Positions 49,216 to 60,000 of a stretch of DNA of 64,000 nucleotides are shown in pieces. Every line of letters begins with the position of its first letter. Positions within the stretch are counted from its first letter, which is position 1. This DNA comes from Vanessa cardui (Eukaryota; Arthropoda; Insecta; Lepidoptera; Nymphalidae). A program made the translations under genes and the position numbers. The notes below the pieces were generated by a model, which saw only the letters and a list, made by a program, of their open reading frames with translations, had not been told where the DNA came from and searched no databases. The stretch is from NCBI RefSeq assembly GCF_905220365.1, contig NC_061129.1, forward strand, positions 1,364,803 to 1,428,802. The letters are read 5' to 3'.

Positions 49216-52200
49216 GATACTATATATACTACAGGATACAATTATAAGGGTTTCTTACTATGTCTATGTAGTATATACAAAAACCTTCATCTCGAATCAA
49301 TCTATCAATTAAAAAAACCGCATCAAAATCCGTTACGTAATTTTAAAGATATAAGCTGACACACGACAGTAAGCGGCTTTGTTTGATACTATGCAATGAT
49401 GATGATCATAAATCATACATATAACTATAGACAGACTGAGTTACAAAAATGCATTGGAATTTGAACCCATATATTCTCATACAAATATAACTCAGACAAC
49501 GCGATTCTCTTGTTTTGATAGTTTCCAATAGTAATAGATATCGCCCATGTACGCATATTGTAAATATATATTATTTATAATCAATTGGGACGATATAAAA
49601 GATAAATATCTTCGTTTTTATATATAATATACATAGAGAAACATTTTAACGCTTTTTTTTAAATATGTAAACGAAATATTTCGCTTATTAATTCATAGAC
49701 GTTTTTATTTTGTAACCACGTAACTTCTTTTCGTTTTATTATTTATTTTCTTATAAATATCAAAGTATAAATTACACCATACAAGTTAAAGTAACTTTTA
49801 TTATCAGGACAAAAATATATATTTACATAGTAATAGTAATACAATACGTAGAACTATCATTGAAACCACATATATATCTATTAATAGCAATAATTAATCA
49901 GAAATAGAAGAGTATGACTAAAACATTCAATTACAATAGACGTGAATTTATATACACTATTTAAAAATATCGAAATGTATTCATACAAATATATATATAA
50001 AATATACATAGGAACGTCATTGAAACACAATATTCAAAACAATCAGAATTGACAACTATGTTACGTATTAAAAAGATATATGTATCTCTAACAATATAAC
50101 AAATATATTTAATTCCCGGATAAATCTTGTTATCTATATGGGTAATATAATCCTGGACTATGTATGGTTTGTTACAATAATCTCAGAGAACTACTAGGCC
50201 AGTTCAAAAATGTCTTTGTATGATACATAAACCTTCTTATGAAAATTTAATATGTATATTATAACTGAGAACATGCTACCTACAAAGTGGATCAATAGCA
50301 ATAAATATGAGATAACCATGAAACTATGAAACCTTCATATATATTATTGTATAATCTGAAAAAAAAATGTAACAACGCAAGCACAGATTCTAGGTTTAGA
50401 TGTGTAGCAAATTTATTATTAATTAGTATGCCTTGAGGCACTATGTATAACTGTGTGTGTCTGTGTGTTTGTCTATCTGTACTCTCTACATGATTATATC
50501 TATTTAATGAAAATGGTTAATATATAAATTATACATAAAATGAAATTGTGAGATGAAACTTATTTTCAAAACAATTGAAATTTTATTGCATGAAACACTA
50601 ATATAAAAAGAGTAAAGTAATGACCTTAACTATCCCACTGTTGGGCTTAACCTTGTCTCTTTTCAAGGTGAAGCTTATTGCACCACATTCGATCAAATTT
50701 CGTGGATATATATTTACACACAATTTCATTGATAATAGACACACTCAGGTTTCCTTCACCGTTGAGAAGCTTATTTAACCCATAGGAGATTATATTAGCT
50801 CACAACAATTCAATTATGTGAGTAACAAAATGGCAAACTTAATACTTGTGGGATATAATCATTAAAATCATTAATCATACTTTGTACTGATACAGCTCTT
50901 ACAAGTATATAGAATAATTGTTGTATAAGTATAAATTAATATTAATATTTGAACAATTTATTTTGTAGTATAATATTTTTTACAGAGAAGTATGATGACT
51001 TATGACAATACATGTCTGTACTGTACTACTGCACAATAACAATTGCAAAACTCTGAATTGTTTTTATTTTCTCGACAAGCATGATTATTATATTACTCTG
51101 TCTATAGAGATATAAGTAATTTTTTAATGTATAATGATACAGAGAAAAAATATTACCTAATGAATAAAACTTGAATGTTTTAACCAATGGATAGAATAAA
51201 CAATAAATAATCCTTTATTTATTGTTTATTCAAATATAAACAAATATAACAAATTGCCCTTCCATAAATAAAAATCATCTTCAAACAGAAGAAGAGATCT
51301 ATACCAATTTTTTTAAATAGAGTAAGGCAATGGATGAAAGAAATACTTTTGATTGCCAAGACTTGAAATTTCCTTTACCGCACACTATGATGTAAATTCT
51401 TACATACAATATATCATTAATAAATCATTGGACAAATATCTTAAATAAGAAAATAGTTAAGTTTCTTGCCTCTCCTACAGAAATGAACAAAAATTAGAGG
51501 TAGACTGAGGCATAGATAACATACACATAACAGTTATTATGTATACAGGAACAATTATTTAAATTAAGTTGATTGGGATAATCATTTAATTATATATGTA
51601 AATTCAACTCAAGTTACGACAAGGAATGGAAGAAAAATACAAAATTATAAGTTATATATGTAAATATTCCATTACAATTTTGTGAGATCGCTTCTACTGT
51701 TTATAATATATACTAAACAAAATGTCAAAACAAACAGTTGTGAAATGAATAATATATAGAAATAATATAAGGGCTGTATGTAGAAAATACTACTACATAA
51801 ACGCAATCTATGTATATTTAAGTGTGGTATTAATTAGTACTAATTCATTCATATTCATTCAATTTCATAGACACGATATAATGATAGAACCTAAACTTGT
51901 TTTCTTATCAGAATACATTAAATGCAAATTATAATCCATATAAATAAAGTTACATTTTTGATTTAACGGAACTTGTTTTTGATCTACATTCATTACAATC
52001 TTGAAATATAAGAGCAAAAAAGCCTATTAGGAAAAAAACAACTTAATGAAGAATGTATTTTTTATTTGATTTGTTATCATAGAAATGTGCTGGATTCCTT
52101 TTTCGGTTTTGCAAAAATATAGAATTGTTGAAAGCACTTAGAAGTCTTAGCCCAGCACTAGTCTACATTAGGTTGATAATACTAGTAAATATAATAATTA

Positions 52201-52596
52201 TGTCCACTTCATATTACACTTATGATTCATTTCACTGTGTTTATTAGATTATTATTTCCAATTAGACTTTTCTAAAAGATAACTTAATATGTGGGATTTG
52301 TAAGCCTTTTATCATATTGCCATGTAATATGATTATAATAACATATTTTAAAGATTTAATGGAAAAAAATAGTCATAAATCAATGTTGTTTCTATGGCTT
52401 CTGTATGAGAAATTTCAAGAAGCCTTTGTTTTGTTTGAGCTGTCATTATTTTCAATATTATAATGTGCATTTTCTAAGTTTTTTAATAAGAAGAATACAA
52501 TTTTACATTTAAAATTCATCTCCTACAAGTTTGTAGCTAAATTATAAAACTGATGTTTTATCTTTTTGTATGATGTCAATTATAATAAAAACTCAC
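49216..52596. other. AT-rich intron of the Rab5 leader
   Basis: No coding exon on either strand. An eroded family-B fragment lies at about 50620-50790. A perfect 17-bp AT-only-loop stem is at 51194-51231. Otherwise the stretch is featureless AT-rich DNA. Confidence 0.6.
51194..51231. other. Perfect 17-bp stem with 4-nt loop
   Basis: GAATAAACAATAAATAA (51194-51210), loop TCCT, then the exact complement (51215-51231). Confidence 0.85.
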
Positions 52597-52830
52597 CAGA
52601 CTCGTTATAAGACACAAGAACACAAATTATCCACCATTGACAAATTCACTAATGACTTTTTTAATTTCAAATTTAATTTATTACGACATAAAAAGTATAT
52701 CCAACTTATTTACCTGCTTAAAGTAATAAGAATACCGTAACAAAACAAGAAAAATTGGAACAAAAACAAGATTTTGTTATCTTCGCGTGCGTATCATCGT
52801 GAAATCACAAAGAAACTGAACAATGAAACT
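52597..52830 (-). other. Candidate non-coding first exon of Rab5
   Basis: A 5' splice site is needed upstream of the acceptor that precedes the Rab5 start codon. Read on the minus strand, GAGTCTG/gtgagtt at 52597 is the best one near a promoter-like area before the divergent UTP23 gene. The upstream (right) limit is a guess. Confidence 0.35.
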
Positions 52831-53084
52831 TTATCGGTGATTACTTGGCGCTCGCGGAACCGACATTCACGATTTGTCCACAATTTTATCGGACGCCATC
52901 GAAAATGCGTCTGCTGCTGATGACTAACCGTGTCACTCCGTATCAATTAATTTCCTTCGTTGGCCTATCACTTCGAATCGCCTTGGAGAGAACGAGCGAA
53001 TCAGCTGTAACTTATAAAATTCTCCCGTACAAGTTATCAAACTTAGGAACACGTAGTGAAATCAAGCTGATTTATAAAGCATAA

Positions 53085-53893
53085 TCCTGCATTAACGAGT
53101 TGGTAGACTACATTATTTGATAAAATGACGCATTTACTAGATTATAAGGACATGAAAGACGTACCCTCCCTGTTATTATATTGCCGTTGCGCACTTTTTA
53201 TTGGGCGACAAATCCTCGCGAGGTCGCCGTAATTCCGATAATTTCATTAATTACACACTTATATGGATAAAATCATTAATTGAATTGTTAAACTGGAAAA
53301 TCTAGCACAGAAATGCAAAATGACCACGAACAAACATGGAAGCGAGAGAGCGAGCAAGACAATTCGTAAAAAATAACTTTTTATCTATGGCAATAAAAAA
53401 ATTATACAGCCTATGTTTAATCGATATATACAAAAAAATCTTATTATTATATTTAAAATTTCTAAATATAGAAACATGTTTTATATTACAAATGTAAACA
53501 TAATTAAATTTATTTATTTCACATAACTGCGTATCTATAAAAAAATATTTAAAATCTTCGATGTCTTAAGAAATAGTAAGAACAATCAGTTTTTAATAAT
53601 TCCTCTATTAATAATAAAAACATTACAAATATGATAAAAATATTTGAAAACACTTTTAAATCTTATGCCGTCTTATTTACGAAAAAACAAAAATCGGAAT
53701 CGGTTTCAAAGTTTTTGACTCCACAATAGTAAACAAATATAGACACCTCTAGTATCACTTGTCAGTTGTCAGCTCTTACTGTCACTCACGTCTCACACTT
53801 TGTCTCACACTTGTAATAAAATGTGCTGAATGTTGAGTTAGTAAATAATTATTTAAAGGTATATGCCATTAAAATTTGAAAATTGATTTTACT
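53085..53893. promoter_or_regulatory. Bidirectional promoter region, Rab5 (minus) and UTP23/APC13 (plus)
   Basis: The two transcription units diverge from here. It contains the perfect palindrome CCTCGCGAGG at 53214-53223. Near the plus-strand start is a run of CTCAC/GTCTCACAC repeats (about 53785-53812). No TATA box stands out. Confidence 0.35.
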
Positions 53894-54052
53894 GTAAGTA
53901 CCCTTGAAAATGAAGATAACAAGATACAAGAAAGTTCAAAAATATCTTAAATTTTACTATAACAATTATGGTTTTCATCAACCTTATCAAGTATTGATCG
54001 ACGGTACCTTCTGTTTTTCTGCTTTTAAAGTGAGTTATTTTTTTTATTACAG
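53894..54052 (+). other. Candidate alternative intron removing the UTP23 start exon
   Basis: ACT/gtaagtac at 53894 is a near-ideal 5' splice site 16 nt before the UTP23 ATG. TATTTTTTTTATTACAG/AAAC ends at 54052, a strong 3' splice site 87 nt before the APC13 ATG. Joining them (159 nt) would remove the UTP23 start and give an APC13 leader. This is inferred from splice-site strength only. Confidence 0.5.
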
Positions 54053-55088
54053 AAACTTAGTTTGGATTACTGCTCGCAACTTGCCCCATAGCACTTTGTT
54101 TAGGACGTAGTACTTTTAAAAAATTAATACATCCTAATAATGGATAGCAAGTACCGTCGGAATGGTCGCCTCATAGACATAGTAGATGAGGAATGGAAAG
54201 CAGAACAGTTGCCTGACGAGGACATTCAGGTTCCTCTAGAAGAACTACCTGACCCTGAGGCTGACAGTGCAGACTCACATCTCACTCTTAAAGAACAGAG
54301 TATGCGGTGGCAGGAGAACTTCCCAGAACCGGCTAGCAGTAATCAAAACTAGGTATTCAAGTACTTAATTAATAATTAACCAATATTTTTTGTCATCATA
54401 TTCAATTAGACTTTGTTCTCAGTATTCTAATTAATAATTGTTCTATTTTCAGGAACACATAAATATTAGAGATCAACTCTCAAAATACCTTAATGGAAGT
54501 GTGAAATTATTAACAACAAGGTGTATTATTAAAGAGACTGAAAAGATATCTAAAAAGACACAAGGAGCTCTAACTATTTTAAAACAGTTTGGTATTCATG
54601 AATGTGACCATGAAGAACCAGTCTCTGGCTCAAAATGTATATTAACTATGATAGGAAAAAAGAACCAAAAACATTACATTCTGGCCACGCAAGACAGAGA
54701 TTTACAAGAGAAAATGAGATTAAAACCAGGGGTACCTCTACTCTATTTACATAACAAATCTCCTACACTTGAAAAACCATCGAAAGCAAGCTACGGTAAA
54801 GCTGGTTCAACATTGGAAGACAACCAGTTTATGTTTATAAGTGAAACTCAAAATGAAATATTAAAAAACATGAAGAAAGCTCTAGGAGTAGTTGAAAAGG
54901 TGGAAGAAAAGAATACCATAAGAAAGAAAAAAGTCAAAAACCCTAACCCATTATCATGTAAAAAGAAAAAGAAAAAGCCAGGTGTGAAAAATAATATAAG
55001 TAGTGCCAATGGTGTTATTGATGGCAAAGTACAGAAAAGAAAGAAATCTAAACCCAAAAAGGATCTGTTACAAAGTATTGCTAAATAA
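53910..55088 (+). CDS. UTP23: UTP23, small-subunit processome protein (PIN-like)
   Basis: Nucleolar factor for early 18S rRNA processing. Exons are 53910-54029 (40 codons, ending AAA/gtgagt) and 54453-55088; 251 residues. It starts MKITRYKKVQKYLKFYYNN, as in UTP23 (MKITRQKHAKKHL type), with D31 in the VLIDGTF strand of the PIN fold. The CCHC zinc site is visible as C64, C91-x-H93 and C102. ATQDRDLQ and KPGVPLLYL complete the domain, followed by the family's NPLSCKKKKKK basic tail. Length matches the family (about 250). The intron is 423 bp and contains the full APC13 frame. A TTG two codons upstream of the ATG is in frame but is not taken as the start. Assignment is firm. Confidence 0.95.
54140..54352 (+). 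CDS. APC13: APC13, anaphase-promoting complex subunit 13
   Basis: A small subunit of the APC/C ubiquitin ligase that stabilises its TPR lobe. A single uninterrupted frame of 70 residues matches the family across its length: RNGRLIDIVDEEWKAEQLP, DIQVPLEELPDPE and SLTLKEQ-like SHLTLKEQSMRWQE (vertebrate APC13 is 74 residues). It lies entirely inside intron 1 of UTP23 on the same strand, 110 nt after the donor and 100 nt before the acceptor. I see no AATAAA between its stop and the UTP23 second exon, so its mRNA probably ends with UTP23's 3' end or uses a non-canonical signal. The ATG is preceded by AATA and is the only sensible start. Confidence 0.92.
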   Translation: MDSKYRRNGRLIDIVDEEWKAEQLPDEDIQVPLEELPDPEADSADSHLTLKEQSMRWQENFPEPASSNQN

Positions 55089-55104
55089 AACAATTTTTGA
55101 GAGT

Positions 55105-55135
55105 AAATCACATGTTTTATTGAAATAAATTAAAC
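55105..55135. terminator. Overlapping poly(A) signals of UTP23 and the convergent gene
   Basis: GAAATAAATT (plus, AATAAA within 55122-55130) and CAATAAAAC (minus, 55112-55118) lie in the same 30 bp. The two convergent mRNAs should therefore overlap or nearly touch at their 3' ends. Confidence 0.55.
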
Positions 55136-55173
55136 ACTTTTTTCTACATAATTACTTTTATTACTACTTACGG

Positions 55174-56734
55174 TCATTTAGGCTTGAATGGCCATAAAAG
55201 CTTTAGTCGGTGAACTCTAAATGTAAGTATGTGTATGAGAGGTAAGTTGGTGAGGTAGATTATATGAAAATGTGAGAGTATATCATAGCATTCCTCCGGT
55301 TCAAATACCTCTTGACCATCTGGTGAGTCCTAAAATATTCACACATGAATAAAAAGTTTGTTAAAGTCAAATCATTGCAGACTAACTTTTATGACTATTT
55401 AAAGCAAAATTTTGTCTAAATTGAACTTTTAACTAATTTATTATTCATTATTAATAAGATTAGATTAGAGAAAAATTCTTTAAGTTATGTTAAAAAAAAA
55501 GTAGGCCATATTCATCAGCACCAGTTGGCATTCAATTTTAAATTAACCACTGTTAAATAAATTACACAGTAAAAAAAAATTAAAATTTTCAATATATTCC
55601 TCCATTTTTTTTAAATCATAAGGGTCAACAAAAATCTATATGAAAACATCCTTACATACCTTATATCAAAAGTCTACTAGAGTAAGATATTAGTTTAATA
55701 TACCTCTATAGTATGCCTTATCATAATTTCCTTAAAAAAGTTCCATACATTAGTTGGTGGCATCCAGTAGTACCATTTAAAATAGTTATGGGTAGCCAAA
55801 TAAATAGTAATGAAGCATGCTAGCTTAGATGCGGTGAACTCACGATGTGCTGAATAATCTATGCACTCTTTCAATAAACTTATGAGAAAGTATTTTTCTG
55901 ATAACGAATCACTTAATAGTATCTTATTTTTCACAAGAAAATTACCTGAGAAATGGAAAAAAATTATTATATAACTATACCATAGCAACTTTACTACCTA
56001 TATTACTTACTTTACTTTAAAATACAAATAAATATATTTTATAAAAATAAACATAAAGTGGTAAGCAAATTTCTCGTCCAAACTGCCTTTATGTGAAAAT
56101 AGACAAGTCTTATATTTTACACTATATTTAAACATATTACTTAAAAACAATATAAATGCAATAGTTTTATACTTTTTCTTTGTTTTATATGACCTAATTT
56201 TTACATCAGGAATAATATTAATATTGTTGAGACAGGTTTGGAGTTTATTTGTTTTTCGGCTCACACATTTTCATCACAAAATATAAAATATTTTATAGTA
56301 AACTAGAAAAAATTTCTTTAAATGCCGAAATTAATGTTAAATCTACAAGCCGATATCGATTCTTTCATCATCATTCAATTGATTACCTTACTTTTATTGC
56401 AAACAAATCTAATGAGGCTTTTATACCGACCTAAATATTTGTCCAAGCCTTTGCTGGGATCAGTATTCTCTGCAGCTATCATTGCAATCACATCAATTTC
56501 CGTTACTATTGTACCAATTAAGAGGCGCGGTTTTTCTTCTTTTACCGGTATCTTGAATGGTGGAGCTAAATTCTCTTTTAATGATTGTAAATACGAAGGA
56601 GCAGAAAAGTGCTCTTTCAAAAGTTTTTCAGAAGGATCAGATGAAAGTTGTATTGGTGCAGATCGAACCTTTAATTTTATCATATTGGATTCAGATTCAT
56701 TAATGTTCGACTTATCATTGTAAACGGTTTTCAT
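55174..56734 (-). CDS. Unrecognised 233-residue protein, three exons
   Basis: Exons 56431-56734, 55704-55945 and 55174-55329 join in phase: TTAG/gtcggt to tttctcag/GTAAT, then GAG/gtatat to attttag/GACTC. They give 233 residues ending FRVHRLKLLWPFKPK. The N-terminal third is polar with a conserved-looking LLIGTIVTEIDVIAMIAAEN stretch. The rest is helical and rich in aromatic residues (CIDYSAHREF, FKWYYWMPP, YLTNLPLIHIL). There is no signal peptide or clear membrane span. The pattern faintly recalls the C-terminal part of CFAP119/CABCOCO1-type ciliary proteins, but I do not trust that. The clean exons and stop suggest a real gene. It is tandem with CWC22 (348 bp) and tail to tail with UTP23 (85 bp between stops). 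The first donor (gtcggt) is weak; gtaatc 48 nt further is an alternative but breaks the phase. Confidence 0.75.
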
Positions 56735-57082
56735 ATTGATGTAATATAATGCTTTATAAGTCTTGATATTTTACTTATTTCATTAAAAGGTCTAGCGCCC
56801 AAATTTGCTCTGCAAACTGCAAATGGAATATAAATCGCTTTTTGATTTGTCACTTATAGTCGTTATAATATATTGACAGATAATACATGTTTATTTATAT
56901 CATATCTTTTTTTTTAATTATAACTAAAAGCTTAAAAAATAAAAAGAGCAAATAGTTTCTACCGAATTTATTATTACATTTAAAATCTTATAAAATTAAT
57001 TTTCTCAATATTTACAAATGCGACATTTATAACACTTATAAATCTTGTTATACCATGTCTTACTCATGCATCACAACAGGAT

Positions 57083-60000
57083 CTAGCGTTCGCGCCTCCT
57101 TTCATATTCCTTTTCAGCCCTTTCTGGAGTTCTACCTTCAAATTTTTCTCTTTCCTTATTATTGTGTTGTGTTTCTAAATCAAAATTATCCCAGTAACGT
57201 CCACCCAAATCATTTTTTCCTGTACCCTCGTCACTTTCAGAATCCGTGGAAGATTCACTACTGTCACGTGAATTGGATTTGCCTTTTTTCTTTTCTTTAT
57301 TGCGCTTTTTACTCTTTTTACCATTTGAACTATCCTTCCTGTATTCCTTCTCGCTGACATCTTTTCTATCTTTTTCGCGCTTCCGACTATTGTAATCTTC
57401 ATCGTCGCTACTGGAGCTATTTTTATCATATTTTTTTCTACGTTTAACTTCTTTGACCTCAGTACGACCGATCTCGTTTCGATCTCTTTGTCCGTCTTCG
57501 TCAGCTTTTCTTTGTTTATTACGAGATTGTTCCTCGCGACTTTGAATGCTCTCGTGCTCAAGTTCTCTGTCTTTATTATTACGGTCATCTCGGGGTTGTC
57601 GAGATTCTCTATCATTCTTTTTACCCATTTCTTCCTCATACTTTTTATTACTTCTTCTGTCTAGATCCTCATCATTCTTATTCCTCCTTCTATCTACATC
57701 TTCGTCATTAGTTTTATTTCTCCTCTTGTCTGGGTCTTCACCAGTATTCTTATTCCTTCTTCTATCATCATCATCATCATCATTATTTCTATTTCTCCTT
57801 CTATCTACATCGTCATCATCATTATTCCTATTTCTCCTTCTGTCTTTATATTCATCATAATTTTTGTTTCTTCTTTTGTCGTAATCTTCTTCATTGGTAT
57901 TATTCTTTCTTTTATCTATATCTTCATAATTATTCTTGTTTCTCCTTTTCTCTACTTCTTCCTCATATTTTTTATTTCGCCCTCTATCCCTATCATCTTC
58001 ATGATTCCTATTTCTCTTTCTGTTTGTATCTTCTTCATATGTTTTATTTCTTCTTCTATCTGTATCTTCTTCATAACTTCTGTGGTTTCTGTTATCTTCA
58101 CGATGCCTACCATCTCTTCGATAAGAAGTTTCTCTCCCGTATGTTTCAGTATCCCGATCCCCACGATCTTCACGTCTTTTATCGCTTTCAGCGTCATCAC
58201 GTCCGACATTCCTTCGATCATTGTAATCTTTCCGTCTTTGGTCATCGCTTTTAGATTGTCCAAAGTTATTCTTATCTCTATCAGATCTTGAATCATTTCT
58301 TCTAGCATTAGATCCGTATGTCTCATAGAAACCTTCATGCCCCCATCTTTCAACCTTGTCCATATCTTTGTTAGGAACCTCAGCCTCAGGAGTTTTATTT
58401 TTGCTGTTTTTCTTTTTTCGTTTCTTCTCCTTCTGTTTATTTTCTTCTTCAGAATCTAAAATAATTAAATAATTTCGTGATTTCGATTTTATTAGAAGTG
58501 TTATAGTATAAGAAATATTTTTAACTAAAAATTTAACTGTTGCAAAATGTGACAGTTATTAAAAAAATACTCATTTTTGTTATAATTAACAAAACTTTTA
58601 ACAATTTAAGCAGAGGTGAAAAAGATACTTGTTTGTCTAGATACAATATACCTATGTAAAAAAAATAAAATAAGTAGTGGTCAATTCTAAACAGTAAAAT
58701 CTAAATTATAAATAGTTAAAAGTAAAAATTAATTAGTATTACATTTTTACTCTTATTCTATCATAAAAAAACTGTTTCATATTTACTGTGTAAATAAAAT
58801 TGTTAAAATTTTTGTAATATTTGTATTCAAATTATTAATATGTTTATGTATCTGGTATCCATTTGGATATGTATATCTCTAGTATATATGAAATTATTAA
58901 ATATTTTGTGTAACTTTTAATTTCATCTCACCACTTGAACTTGAGTCACTAGACGATGAGGATGAGCTGTCTGAACTCGAACTACTGGAGCTGGAATCGG
59001 AACTAGAGTCACTGTCCAGTTTGATTTCTGTTATCGGCGGAGGTACATTCTATAAAGAGAAACAAATTTAGATTAAAATCGGAAATGAGATAAAATCAAA
59101 ATAAACTTTATTCAAGTAGGCTTTTAAAAGCTTTGAATCATCATTAACAATTAAGTGAACATATAACAAAGATTACTGATTAAATGACAGTAATATGTTA
59201 ATAAATCATTGTATGCTGTATCATAAAGGATCCAAACCTCTCAAAGAGAAGAGGCACTATGGTTTATTTAGATTTTTAAATATTAAAACTTACTTTTAAC
59301 AGTTAATCAATTTGATAATTATTGTTTATAGTATATCAGTTTTTATTTGTTTTTAAAAAAATATTACCAAACTATTTAATGATTTGAAATAAAGAAGACT
59401 ATTTGAAATTACCTTTGGCATTTGTTTCAAATGTTCCCTTAGCTCGTCTGTGAGACCTCCAAGACCAATTGAAGTGAAAAAGTTGATAGAAAATCTTGTA
59501 TTCTTGGGATTATCTCTGGGAAATACACCAGAGAATGCTTGCTGCAAGGTTCTGAAAATAATAAAAAAAATACAGTGTAACTTTAAAGCTAGGTAAATAT
59601 ATAGTTCTTCATATACATTAATATTAAATCTGAATAATATAGAATGTATTATTGCTTAGAGACAACACTTAAGAAAATATCAAATGTAACTTACGGGTCC
59701 TTTAAGCGATCATTGAGTTTCTTCAAGCCCATATATTCGGCTAACTCTTGGAACAATATTTTAATATAAATTCTACTCGAACTTGTTGTGTCTTCTTCAT
59801 TGAGTTTAACACATTCTAGAACTTCCCAGCTAATAGAATCTGTAAACAATAGATGAGCAAAGAACTTGCTCACATTTCTGAGACGATTTGTGTCCAATCT
59901 ATGAGCTGTAGAGTAAGAATCTTTGAATATTTCTTCGAATGGACCAATATAGATCCGATTGATGTTACAAAATCTTTGTGCCAGAAGTCCATAGAACTTT

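Noticed and set aside
53904..53909. UTP23 start two codons earlier
   Set aside because: That codon is TTG; ATG at 53910 gives the conserved MKITR start.
54030..54110. UTP23 first exon reading on to 54110 as a separate 68-residue protein
   Set aside because: The extension is translated intron; the donor at 54030 and exon 2 restore the family sequence.
56007..56264. Middle exon for the unknown gene (85-residue open frame on minus)
   Set aside because: No acceptor/donor pair keeps the phase, whereas exons 56431-56734 and 55704-55945 join directly in frame.
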